NCBI GenBank assembly: GCA_035256745.1
Contig: DATEXQ010000030.1
Coordinates: 1 to 18,206, forward strand
Length of the DNA: 18,206 bases
Origin: DATEXQ01 sp035256745
GTDB taxonomy: Bacteria; Patescibacteriota; Microgenomatia; UBA8517
Direction of reading: 5' to 3'
Shown piece after piece: positions 5,367 through 13,806 of this stretch. Both the position numbers and the translations under genes were made by a program. Each line of letters begins with the position of its first letter. The stretch's first letter is position 1. The notes beneath the pieces are model-generated. The model searched no databases, was not told the DNA's origin, and saw only the letters and a program-made list of their open reading frames with translations.

Positions 5367-8352
5367 TATCTTCCTTGAGAACTTCTACTTTAAATTCCTT
5401 TTTTTCGATTAGCTTGCTTAAAGTCTTTCTTTGAATTTTACCGAGCAATACTGGATTCTTAGGAAGCCAAGAAGATGAAACCAAGGTTTTCTGAGTAAGT
5501 TTTAAACCCATATTTTTTCTTTCGTCTTGAATCATACGAATAAGTTCTCTTGCTTTAGCCTCTTCTTCCAATTCTCGAGTAATATTAGTATCCAATACAA
5601 TCCTTGCTTTTCCTTTTTTAAACTCAAGAGTTTTAATATTTAGTTCTTCCTGAGCTAACTGCAATAATTGACCTTCAAATTCTCTTGTATTCGATAATTC
5701 CCCATAGAAAGTGACTTTTGTTAAGGGTTGTTTGACAGAAATTTTTGCTTCTTTTCGCGAACCATGAACTTTTTCCACAACCTCCCTTATCAATTTCATT
5801 TGTTCTAATAATTTTAGATTTTGATTATCGATTTTTAATTTCGGGGTTGGCCAATCACTTAAATGAATAGAAACTTCTTTAGTCAAATTCCTATAAATTT
5901 CTTCTGAAATAAAGGGGGTAAAAATAGCTAAAATTTTGGCCAAATTTACCAATACGAAATAGCTAGTTTGATAAAAATATAATTTATCTTCTCCATCTTC
6001 GGCGGAAGGACCGACTCTTTCCCGACTACGGCGGATGTACCAATTGGATAGATCATCTACAAATTCCTCTAATACATTGCTTGCTGTAAACACATCGTAC
6101 TTATCTACGGATTTGGTAACTTTTTCAATCGTTTCACCCAACCTAATTAAAATCCACTTATCTAAAATACTTATATTTTGATTTTTAATTTTTGAATCTT
6201 TATCCGGAGTCCAACCGTCAATATTTGAATAGGTGACGAAAAAATTATAAATATTCCAAAGTTTTAAGTGGAATCTTCTTCTTGTCTCATCTGCAACATG
6301 ATATCCAAATAAAAGATTCTCTGTCGGATTTTGTTTTGCATACATCCAACGCATAACATCAACCCCGATTTTGTCTGCCGCCTCATTGAATTCTATGGAA
6401 TTCCCCCAGCTTTTGTGCATTGGCCTGCCATCTTCGGCAAGTAAAGTTGCAAATCCCAATACCTCTTTGAAAGGTTCTTTATTCTCCAACACAGTACTCA
6501 TGGCAATTAACGAATAAAACCAATTTTTGAATTGTCCGGGAAAACTTTCTGTAATAAAATCGGCTGGATACCATTTCTCCCATTCTTTTCTATCATTCCA
6601 ATATAACGGTTGCCCTATATTATTTTTGGTTATTGTAGAAAAAGAAACAATACCAGCATCAAGCCAGGGGTTCCCTACATCCGGAATTCTTCCCATAAGA
6701 CCTTTACACTGGGGGCATTTTATTTTTACCTCATCTATCCAAGGTTTGTGTGGTGTATGACCGTTAAATTTTTCCCAACCTTCAACTGCTTTATTTTTTA
6801 GATCATCCCTACTTTCCACCACCTCAAAAAAACCGCATTTTTTACACTCCCAAATAGGAAGTGCTAAACCCCAATATCTTTTTTTAGAAATAAGCCAATC
6901 ATGCATGTTGTTTAACCAATCAAGTTCCCTCTCCAAACCAAAACTAGGAATCCACTTTATTTTTTTTGCAACCTCTATCATTTTTTTCCGAAGTGTTTTC
7001 CCCTTGTCTTGTGATGAGGATAATATTCGATCCATTGCTATATACCACTCATCAACTGTTCTCCACACCAATTCAGTAGCGCATCTCCAACAAACCGGAT
7101 ATCTGTGTTTTACTGGAACAATATCAAAAAGAAATTTTCCGTTAGAATATGTTTTCAGATAATCAAGAATTATTTCGGGATGCTTTTTGGCATTTTTAGT
7201 TGAAAATTCATCCATCGAATTCATATAATTTGCTTCTTCATCGATCACTTCTATTAAAGGAAGACTAAGTTTCTTTCCCAACTGAAAATCTTCTTCTCCG
7301 GCTGATGGTGCGATATGCACCAATCCAGTTCCTTCTTCCTCGCTTATTTCCAAAATTCTTTTGTCCGTGGAGATAACCTGATGTTGATAATTTTCCAAAG
7401 CCTTTTTAATTCTGGGAAGACTGTCAAATGGAGATTCGTATTTGAAACCAATCAATCCACTTCCTTTAATCTTTTTATCTATATTTAGATTTAATTGCTT
7501 AGCAACATTTTCTAATAGATAAAATATATTATTATTATCTTTTACAGTTTTGACATAAACCTTATCCACATCAACGGCAACAGCGACATTTGCGGGAAGC
7601 GTCCAGGGAGTTGTAGTCCAAACTAATAAGAATTCATTCTTCTTCCCTAAAATAGGATATTTAATATAAACCGAATCATGAGTAACTTCCCCGTAACTCT
7701 CGGTCAATATTTCATGCTGGGAAATGGCAGTACCGCATCTCGGACACCATGGAACCGTATCATAACCTTTGTAAATGAGATTATTTTCGTGACATTTTGC
7801 CAGAAAATGCCAGATCATATAGTTATTTTCATCGCTTAAAGTGTAATAAGAGTTATTCCAATCCATGAAGTACCCCAAACGTTCTGATTGATCTCTTTGT
7901 ATATTTGCATATTTTTGTGCTCTTTCTTTGCACAAACTGATAAATTTGGCAATCGAAGCTTTTTTATCACCTGGTACAAGGTTTTCTATATCTTTTTTAC
8001 TTTTTAAACCCAATTCTTTTTCAACTTCCACCTCTACCCAAAGTCCTTGGCAGTCAAAACCATTTTGAAACCTTTCTTTAAACCCTTGCATATTTTTGTA
8101 TCTTTGAAAAATATCTTTATAGGTTCTTCCCCATGCATGATGTACACCCATAGGATTATTTGCTGTAATTGGACCATCTAGAAAAGAGAATGTTTTGGTT
8201 GAAGAAATATTCTTATCCAAATATTTTCTTACTATTTGTTTTTTATCCCAATCATCGAGTATCTTTTTCTCAAGTGAGGGAAAATCCACTTTTTGGTCTA
8301 CCGGTTCAAAATAGGTTTTATCGCTTGAATAGTCAAAAGATTTTTTTGTCAT
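5359..8352 (-). CDS. ileS: Isoleucyl-tRNA synthetase
   Basis: A 997-residue class Ia aminoacyl-tRNA synthetase charging tRNA-Ile. The HIGH region is GVHH (69-72) in PITANNPMGVHHAWG. The CP1 editing domain is marked by WTTTPWTLPAN (245-255) and GTGLVHIAPSAGEEDF (341-356). The KMSKS loop is degenerate, PMHKSWGN (644-651), keeping the second lysine. Four CxxC pairs (203-206, 421-424, 503-506, 547-550) suggest structural zinc sites inside the catalytic half. The anticodon-binding domain follows around 720-880. GKARIVLDTNITRELEEEA resembles the extra C-terminal region of the long IleRS type. The ATG follows a -10 box nine bases upstream; there is no Shine-Dalgarno. The 3' end overlaps rodA. Confidence 0.96.
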   Translation of the reverse strand: MTKKSFDYSSDKTYFEPVDQKVDFPSLEKKILDDWDKKQIVRKYLDKNISSTKTFSFLDGPITANNPMGVHHAWGRTYKDIFQRYKNMQGFKERFQNGFDCQGLWVEVEVEKELGLKSKKDIENLVPGDKKASIAKFISLCKERAQKYANIQRDQSERLGYFMDWNNSYYTLSDENNYMIWHFLAKCHENNLIYKGYDTVPWCPRCGTAISQHEILTESYGEVTHDSVYIKYPILGKKNEFLLVWTTTPWTLPANVAVAVDVDKVYVKTVKDNNNIFYLLENVAKQLNLNIDKKIKGSGLIGFKYESPFDSLPRIKKALENYQHQVISTDKRILEISEEEGTGLVHIAPSAGEEDFQLGKKLSLPLIEVIDEEANYMNSMDEFSTKNAKKHPEIILDYLKTYSNGKFLFDIVPVKHRYPVCWRCATELVWRTVDEWYIAMDRILSSSQDKGKTLRKKMIEVAKKIKWIPSFGLERELDWLNNMHDWLISKKRYWGLALPIWECKKCGFFEVVESRDDLKNKAVEGWEKFNGHTPHKPWIDEVKIKCPQCKGLMGRIPDVGNPWLDAGIVSFSTITKNNIGQPLYWNDRKEWEKWYPADFITESFPGQFKNWFYSLIAMSTVLENKEPFKEVLGFATLLAEDGRPMHKSWGNSIEFNEAADKIGVDVMRWMYAKQNPTENLLFGYHVADETRRRFHLKLWNIYNFFVTYSNIDGWTPDKDSKIKNQNISILDKWILIRLGETIEKVTKSVDKYDVFTASNVLEEFVDDLSNWYIRRSRERVGPSAEDGEDKLYFYQTSYFVLVNLAKILAIFTPFISEEIYRNLTKEVSIHLSDWPTPKLKIDNQNLKLLEQMKLIREVVEKVHGSRKEAKISVKQPLTKVTFYGELSNTREFEGQLLQLAQEELNIKTLEFKKGKARIVLDTNITRELEEEAKARELIRMIQDERKNMGLKLTQKTLVSSSWLPKNPVLLGKIQRKTLSKLIEKKEFKVEVLKEDNG

Positions 8353-8361
8353 ACTGAAGCT

Positions 8362-8390
8362 ATTTTACATCTCATGAATGAAGATTTCTA
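8362..8390 (-). promoter_or_regulatory. Predicted ileS-rodA promoter
   Basis: On the minus strand TAGAAA (8390 to 8385), a 17-bp spacer and -10 TAAAAT (8367 to 8362) lie in the 44-bp gap between ftsZ and ileS. Nine bases separate the -10 from the ileS ATG, so the leader would be about three bases. This would free ileS and its downstream genes from dcw transcription; no terminator is visible after ftsZ, so read-through is also possible. Confidence 0.45.
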
Positions 8391-8396
8391 GAAGAT

Positions 8397-9569
8397 CTAC
8401 TGAATTTTCCTTAAAAAAGCTGGAATTTCAAATTTTTCTCCAAAAACATCTCCTTCTTCATCGGGAATTTCTGTTTGGGGTGGTTCCTCCTCATCACGTT
8501 TTTCAAACTTATTTTTTTCATCTTCTTCTTCATTCTTGGTAACACCCTGGCTTATTATTCCTTGTATTTGAGGTGTGGTCTTTTGCTGTGAAATCTGGGC
8601 TATTCTTGCTCTGGTTTCATCAAACCCTGTTGCAATGACTGTAATTCTTACTTGATCAGCCAAATCATCTCTAACGATTGCCCCAAATATTATATTTGCA
8701 TCAGTATCTGCCGAAGAAGAAATAATTTTTGCCGCTTCATCAACTTCAAACATTGTTAAATCGCTTCCTCCAGCAATATTAAAGAGAACTCCTCTTGCTC
8801 CCTCTATAGAAAGATCAAGTAAAGGCGAAGAAATTGCGGCTCTTGCTGCCATTTGCGCTCTGTTTTCCCCAACTCCAGTTCCAATACCCAGAAGTGCAGT
8901 TCCTGAACCCTTCATAATAGTTTTTACGTCTGCAAAATCCACATTAATAAGACCCGGGGTGGTAATAATTTCCGAAATACCTCCAACAGCTTGCGCTAAA
9001 ACCGAATCAGCAAGGTAAAAAGCTTCAACCAATGTCATTTTTTTATCAATGACATCCATTAATCTCTGATTTGGAATAACAATCAAGGTGTCAACTTCTT
9101 CTTTTAATTTCTCTATACCTTCATCAGCTATTACAGACCTTCTAGTTCCTTCAAATGCAAAAGGCTTTGTAACAATGGCAACTGTTAAAGCACCTGTTGA
9201 TTTGGCTAGTTTAGCTACAACAGGAGATGCTCCAGTCCCCGTTCCTCCACCCATTCCCGCTGTAATAAACACCATATCCGAATCAACCATCAACTCTTTT
9301 AGTTTCTCTATTGACTCTTCTGCTGCCTGCTTACCTGTTTCCGGATTTCCTCCAACCCCCAAACCTTTTGTTAACTTTTCTCCTATCTGGATTTTTGTGG
9401 TTGCTTTATTTTGAAGAAGTACCTGTGCATCGGTATTTAAAGAAATAAACTCAACACCGTTTATTGCGTTCTTATCCACCATTGAAGAAACCGCATTTCC
9501 TCCACCACCCCCTACTCCTATAACTTTAATTTTTGCAATTCTTGCTGAATCTGGTTTAACCAATGCCAT
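8397..9569 (-). CDS. ftsZ: Cell division protein FtsZ
   Basis: A 390-residue tubulin-like GTPase that polymerises into the Z ring. The nucleotide-binding start GVGGGGGNAV, the tubulin signature GGGTGTG (107-113) and the T7 catalytic loop NVDFADV (209-215, with Asp211 and Asp214) are intact. After about residue 325 comes a short acidic, glutamine- and glutamate-rich linker, then the conserved C-terminal peptide EIPAFLRKIQ, the usual docking site for FtsA and other partners. AAAAGGA lies about ten bases before the ATG, one of the clearer ribosome binding sites here. It is last in the dcw run, 58 bp after ftsA, with a possible private promoter in that gap. Confidence 0.98.
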   Translation of the reverse strand: MALVKPDSARIAKIKVIGVGGGGGNAVSSMVDKNAINGVEFISLNTDAQVLLQNKATTKIQIGEKLTKGLGVGGNPETGKQAAEESIEKLKELMVDSDMVFITAGMGGGTGTGASPVVAKLAKSTGALTVAIVTKPFAFEGTRRSVIADEGIEKLKEEVDTLIVIPNQRLMDVIDKKMTLVEAFYLADSVLAQAVGGISEIITTPGLINVDFADVKTIMKGSGTALLGIGTGVGENRAQMAARAAISSPLLDLSIEGARGVLFNIAGGSDLTMFEVDEAAKIISSSADTDANIIFGAIVRDDLADQVRITVIATGFDETRARIAQISQQKTTPQIQGIISQGVTKNEEEDEKNKFEKRDEEEPPQTEIPDEEGDVFGEKFEIPAFLRKIQ

Positions 9570-9592
9570 AAATATTATTTCCTTTTGGGCAG

Positions 9593-9621
9593 ATTTTAAC
9601 TTAGTATCTTTATAAACGCAA
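9593..9621 (-). promoter_or_regulatory. ftsZ: Possible ftsZ promoter
   Basis: In the ftsA-ftsZ gap the minus strand carries TTGCGT (9621 to 9616), a 17-bp spacer and TAAAAT (9598 to 9593). Unlike the other promoters in this window it would leave a leader of roughly 17 bases that includes the AAAAGGA ribosome binding site. A separate ftsZ promoter near ftsA is common in other bacteria. Confidence 0.4.
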
Positions 9622-9627
9622 ATCTAT

Positions 9628-10890
9628 TTAGGGCAGAAGATCTTTGATTGCTTCTATAATTTTACCAGCTATACCTTTACCGGGGAGTTTTAATCTCTTG
9701 GTAAAGGAGTTATTAGATACTTGGGGTTCTTCTTTAGCTCCGTAAAGAATCAAACCAACAGGAACAGCATACAACGGATTTTCGATATCATCAATTAAAC
9801 CTCCAATCCCTTTGGGAATTCCTATTCTTACAGGAAGGGAAAGAGTTCGTTTGGCGCTTTCTATTATTCCAACTGTTTCGGCTCCACCTCCAGTTACAAC
9901 AACACCCGAAGGAATCCTGTTTGTAAGAGACGCTTTATCAAGTTCTAGTCTAACCATCGAAAATATTTCATTCAGTCTTGGTCTTATTATTCCTTCAATA
10001 AGTGTTTTTTTAGATACTTTTTTAATTTCTGATAAACCGTCTTTTGAAAGGTCTAAATTGTCATCCTCTTCCTTTTGTTTTTTAACTTCTTGTGAAAGCG
10101 AGATTTTTATTTTCTCTGCACTTTCCAAAGAAACTCTCAAACCAATCGCTAAATCATTTGTAACATTTTTAGCTCCAATCGGAATTACACCAGAATATGC
10201 TATTGCACCATCGGAAAACGCTGTAATAGATGTGGTTCCACCACCAATATCCACAACTACACATCCCAATTCTTTTTCTGTCGATGTTAAAACTGCCTCT
10301 GATGCAGCGATTCCATTGAAAACCAAATCTTCAATGTTTATCCCTACCTCATTTATTGCTTTTCTAATATTTTTTACCGATGAACTGGAAGCCGTAACTA
10401 TATGGGTATCAACTTCAAGTCTTACTCCACTCATACCTACAGGGTCTTTGACTCCATTTTCCCCGTCAACTGTAAATTCTCTTGGTATTACATGAATAAG
10501 TTCTCTTGAGGAAGGCAAAGATACCGCCGATGCTGCTTCTATAACTCTATCCACATCGTTTACTGTAATCTCCCCGTCCGGGGTGGAAACAGCAACAACA
10601 CCGTGCGAATTTTGGGAAACAATGCTTGCTCCTCCCAAGGAGATATATGCACTATCCAAATTATAGCCCGCCATCCTTTCTGCTGCCTCAACGCTTGTTA
10701 TTGTAGCTTCAACCGCTTCCTCTATATTTACTATCTGCCCTTTTTTTATTCCTGCCGATTCAACCGAAGACACTCCAACAATATTTACCATATGCTGAAA
10801 TGTATTTGTGTCGGTCTGTACTTGGGCAATTAGAGTACATATTTTACTTGAACCCAATTCTATTGAGGCGATTATTCTGTTTTTTGCCAT
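9628..10890 (-). CDS. ftsA: Cell division protein FtsA
   Basis: A 420-residue actin-like ATPase that tethers FtsZ to the membrane and recruits later division proteins. Actin-fold motifs are visible: phosphate 1 ASIELGSSKICTLIA at the N-terminus, phosphate 2 VVDIGGGTTSITAF, and the adenosine motif GVVVTGGGAE. The SHS2/1C subdomain region is present (ISLGGASIVSQNSHGVV). The C-terminus GIAGKIIEAIKDLLP is a good amphipathic membrane-targeting helix, joined by a short linker. The start is taken as ATG at 10888-10890; a TTG three codons earlier is in frame but less likely. ftsA begins 10 bp after the ftsQ stop and is followed by ftsZ. Confidence 0.96.
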   Translation of the reverse strand: MAKNRIIASIELGSSKICTLIAQVQTDTNTFQHMVNIVGVSSVESAGIKKGQIVNIEEAVEATITSVEAAERMAGYNLDSAYISLGGASIVSQNSHGVVAVSTPDGEITVNDVDRVIEAASAVSLPSSRELIHVIPREFTVDGENGVKDPVGMSGVRLEVDTHIVTASSSSVKNIRKAINEVGINIEDLVFNGIAASEAVLTSTEKELGCVVVDIGGGTTSITAFSDGAIAYSGVIPIGAKNVTNDLAIGLRVSLESAEKIKISLSQEVKKQKEEDDNLDLSKDGLSEIKKVSKKTLIEGIIRPRLNEIFSMVRLELDKASLTNRIPSGVVVTGGGAETVGIIESAKRTLSLPVRIGIPKGIGGLIDDIENPLYAVPVGLILYGAKEEPQVSNNSFTKRLKLPGKGIAGKIIEAIKDLLP

Positions 10891-10900
10891 AATTTTCAAA

Positions 10901-11593
10901 TCACTTTATTATCGGATTTTTATAGCGTAAATCAATAGTGATTTGATTTAGCGCTTTCTCAATTCTAAATTTTTCGCTTCCACTATTCAACTGTTCAAAA
11001 AGCATTCTAAAAGCTCCAACCAATACCTTATTGTCTCCTTCCAAGGGAAATATTACCTTTGGACCATTTTCTATTTCAACCAGTAAACTTTCCCTTTCAA
11101 TTTTGCTTAAATGTATTTTATATAAAGAAAATATATCAGAAATGACCCTTAAAGCAAAAAGGTGTTTTTCGTCTAACCGATTATTGATCTCAAGATTTGA
11201 ATTTATTTCCAGAGTAGGAAGATTAGTACTAGCTACCTTCGAGATAACCAAACCGTCTTTTAAAATTAAGAAAGTTAATCCATCTTTTGTTTTAACTGCA
11301 TAGAAAGGCTTTTTAATAATAACAAAAACCTCGATTATATTTGGTAGTTTAAATGCCGTTGAATAACGTTCAACAATCAGACTTTCTTTTAAATGGGAAT
11401 TAATCTCTTTTTTCGAATAATATAAACTTTTATCCTTTGCCGAATCCAATAATGTAGATATTTCAATTGGACACGAACCAAACTGGCTTTTACAAATAAT
11501 TTCCTTGATATTTACGAGCCTCGGTAAGAGAAATATCGGAACAACAAGAAGAATAACTACACAAAGGAAAAGAAACAAGTATTTAATTTTCAC
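10901..11593 (-). CDS. ftsQ: FtsQ/DivIB-like cell division protein
   Basis: A 230-residue bitopic protein with a short basic cytoplasmic tail, one transmembrane helix (about residues 5-27, from KYLFLFLCVV to IFLLPRL) and an extracytoplasmic part. The start of that part fits a POTRA-like region (about 30-95), and a beta-rich domain ends around ITIDLRYKNP. FtsQ sequences diverge strongly, and the name rests mainly on topology and the murG-ftsQ-ftsA-ftsZ order. Start choice: the frame can be read from TTG at 11614, but AGGAGG (11611 to 11606) lies just inside it and 12 bases before GTG 11593, so GTG is preferred. That gives an 11-bp overlap with murG. Confidence 0.8.
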   Translation of the reverse strand: MKIKYLFLFLCVVILLVVPIFLLPRLVNIKEIICKSQFGSCPIEISTLLDSAKDKSLYYSKKEINSHLKESLIVERYSTAFKLPNIIEVFVIIKKPFYAVKTKDGLTFLILKDGLVISKVASTNLPTLEINSNLEINNRLDEKHLFALRVISDIFSLYKIHLSKIERESLLVEIENGPKVIFPLEGDNKVLVGAFRMLFEQLNSGSEKFRIEKALNQITIDLRYKNPIIK

Positions 11594-12704
11594 TGTTTTT
11601 AATTTCCTCCTCAATCATTTTTAATAATTTTTCTGAAGCATTTTTGTCTGGACTTTCTATATTACTTGCTTTTTTAACCATCTCATTCCAATTCAAAAAT
11701 CTTTCTTCAATTTCTCTAAATAGTGTATCGGGTGTTAAATCTCTTTGATTAAGAACCTTCGCAAATCCTAACTTAGCAACGTATTCGGCATTTTTTGTCT
11801 GTTCATCCATAAAGGTTATTGGTAAAGGTATAAAAATGGCAGGTCTTTTGGAAATAATTACTTCCGAAACAATATTTGCACCTGCTCTACTTATTATCAA
11901 ATCCGCTCTGGCTATAAATTTGTACCATTTATGGGGAAAAATAAAATCGTGTACTTCATATCTGGAATTTAATTTTGAAGATAAACCCAATTTAATATCC
12001 TTAAATTTTTTATATTCTAATGCTCCGGTTTGGTGTATTACGTAATACTTTTCTAAAAGCTTGGAAAGAATATCTTCTACTAAATCGTTTATCGCTTGAG
12101 ATCCCCTAGAACCTCCGATAATAAAAATTGTTGGAGGATTACCAATTTCTTTCTTTGGCTTAACATTATTAATTTCAACCGATATGGGATTGCCCACAAC
12201 TACACACTTTTGGTGAGGAAAATATTTTAAACTTTCATTTCTTGCCAATGCTATTTTATTAGCAAAAAATGATGAATACTTATTTGCTCTTCCGAATACC
12301 ATAGTTTGCTCATGAATAATAACGGGAATACGTAAAATCCAACCCATTACGACAACCGGAAAAGAAGCATAACCCCCGAATGACAAAATAACTTTCGGTC
12401 TTATTTTAATCAACAATAATAAAGCATGAATAAAGCCTATTGGAATTTTAAATATTGAAGGTATTGTCCAAAATGTAAATTTCCTTTGTATTCTACCCGT
12501 AGTTATTGGGTAATATTTTACTCCAATTGAAGGAAATACGTTATACTCAAATGTGGTTAATTTAGCCCCTTCTATGGCATATTTTGCTCCAATCCAGTAT
12601 ATATGATAATCTTTCTTATGCTTTTTTATTTCCTGAATTAAAGCATATGCTGTGGCTCCCGCATGTCCTCCCGTTAGAACAACTTTAACTTCTTTTTGAC
12701 TCAT
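11583..12704 (-). CDS. murG: MurG, lipid II-forming GlcNAc transferase
   Basis: A 373-residue GT28 glycosyltransferase that adds GlcNAc from UDP-GlcNAc to lipid I on the inner face of the membrane. Its glycine-rich loop near the N-terminus reads TGGHAGATAYAL, diverging from the usual GGTGGHxxPALA. Other family motifs are FGGYASFPVV, IIHEQTMVFG, GGSRGSQAIND, the UDP-GlcNAc site SRAGANIVSE, and PLPITFMDEQTKNAEY. Hydrophobic and basic surface patches typical of MurG are present around IPIGFIHALLLLIKIRP. The start overlaps ftsW by 20 bp and no Shine-Dalgarno is visible. ftsQ overlaps its 3' end. Confidence 0.95.
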   Translation of the reverse strand: MSQKEVKVVLTGGHAGATAYALIQEIKKHKKDYHIYWIGAKYAIEGAKLTTFEYNVFPSIGVKYYPITTGRIQRKFTFWTIPSIFKIPIGFIHALLLLIKIRPKVILSFGGYASFPVVVMGWILRIPVIIHEQTMVFGRANKYSSFFANKIALARNESLKYFPHQKCVVVGNPISVEINNVKPKKEIGNPPTIFIIGGSRGSQAINDLVEDILSKLLEKYYVIHQTGALEYKKFKDIKLGLSSKLNSRYEVHDFIFPHKWYKFIARADLIISRAGANIVSEVIISKRPAIFIPLPITFMDEQTKNAEYVAKLGFAKVLNQRDLTPDTLFREIEERFLNWNEMVKKASNIESPDKNASEKLLKMIEEEIKNSEN

Positions 12705-13785
12705 ATTTTGAGATATTTAACAGTATACCAGTTGCAATTAAAATCATAGTTAGGGAAGATCCTCCGTAGGAAAAGAATGGAAGAGGCACCCCTGTCAAAG
12801 GTACAATAGCAAGCATGGAACCGATATTTAAAAATATTTGTGCTCCTATCCATACGGTTAACCCCAAAGCAAGTATCTGAGAAAACTTATCGGGAGCATT
12901 TATGGAAATTTTTAAACATTTAAAAATAAAAATGGCAAAAAGAATTATTAAAATAGAGGCTCCTATAAATCCCAATTCTTCAGCAATTACGGCAAAAATT
13001 GAGTCAGTTGCTGCTTCAGGTAAAAAAAGATATTTTTGTCTCGAGGCACCCAAACCCACACCCCAAAAACCCCCAAGACCTAAAGAAAAAAGAATTTGTC
13101 TTATGTGGTAAGACCTTCCCAAAGGATCCTTGCTTTGTTCAATAAACGTGAGTAACCTTTGTCTTCTGTAATCAGATGTCAATATTAATATAACTCCAGC
13201 TACCGACCCGGCTAAAAGTGATGATATGAAATAAAAGAAATTAAGTCCTGTTGCAAAGATTTGAGTCATTCCTATAACAACAATTACAATCGTTGTCCCC
13301 AAATCGGGTTGAAGCATTACTAAAAATGCTGTAGCAACTAAAGGAATCAAGAAAGAAATTATTCCCTTTCCTTTTGAAGCTAATTTGGCAAAGTATAATG
13401 CTATTGCAAATTTCAGTACTTCCGAAGGCTGTAGCGAAAAATACCCCAAATTTAACCATCTTCTTGCTCCCAGGGCTTTACTTCCCAATCCGGGTATTAC
13501 AACCAGAATAAGTAAAATTATCCCGCCAATAAAAATAGGTAAAGCGATCTTTTCCCAAAATAGATAGTGAATTCTGGAAAAAATAATAAGAAGGACAATC
13601 CCTATCCCAGCCCAGACAATTTGTTGCTTAACAAAATAAAATTTATCGTTAAAAGCATTCATTGCCTGGGGTGCCGATGCATCTGCAACAGCAATTAATC
13701 CTAATATTGTTAAAACAAAAGTTAATGTTAAGAGACTTTTATCTATAACCTTTTTTTGTTTTCCTAGACGTAATTTTCTTTTCAT
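12685..13785 (-). CDS. ftsW: FtsW, septal SEDS peptidoglycan polymerase
   Basis: A 366-residue SEDS protein with about ten membrane helices after a basic cytoplasmic start (MKRKLRLGKQKK). Its partner is expected to be the FtsI-type PBP encoded at the right end. Motifs are LGARRWLNLG, LQPSEVLKFA, SDYRRQRLLTF, DPLGRSYHIRQ, WGVGLGASRQKYLFLPEAATDSIFAVIAEELGF (FtsW-type PEAATDSIF replaces the EKHTDF of RodA) and PLTGVPLPFFSYGGSS. It lies 21 bp after mraY and overlaps murG. Its position among mraY and murG and the FtsW-type motif separate it from the RodA copy at 4305-5366. Confidence 0.95.
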   Translation of the reverse strand: MKRKLRLGKQKKVIDKSLLTLTFVLTILGLIAVADASAPQAMNAFNDKFYFVKQQIVWAGIGIVLLIIFSRIHYLFWEKIALPIFIGGIILLILVVIPGLGSKALGARRWLNLGYFSLQPSEVLKFAIALYFAKLASKGKGIISFLIPLVATAFLVMLQPDLGTTIVIVVIGMTQIFATGLNFFYFISSLLAGSVAGVILILTSDYRRQRLLTFIEQSKDPLGRSYHIRQILFSLGLGGFWGVGLGASRQKYLFLPEAATDSIFAVIAEELGFIGASILIILFAIFIFKCLKISINAPDKFSQILALGLTVWIGAQIFLNIGSMLAIVPLTGVPLPFFSYGGSSLTMILIATGILLNISKYESKRS

Positions 13786-13806
13786 TTGAAGAGTAAAAAC
13801 ACAAGT

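Noticed and set aside
8381..8398. Imperfect palindrome AGATTTCTAGAAGATCT just after ftsZ as a terminator
   Set aside because: It is AT-rich with no loop and no T-run in either direction; a rho-independent terminator is not supported.
9812..10495. Long plus-strand open frame (227 codons) opposite ftsA
   Set aside because: It lies wholly antisense to an unambiguous ftsA, has a Ser/Thr/Pro-rich composition typical of antisense frames, and has no promoter or ribosome binding site.
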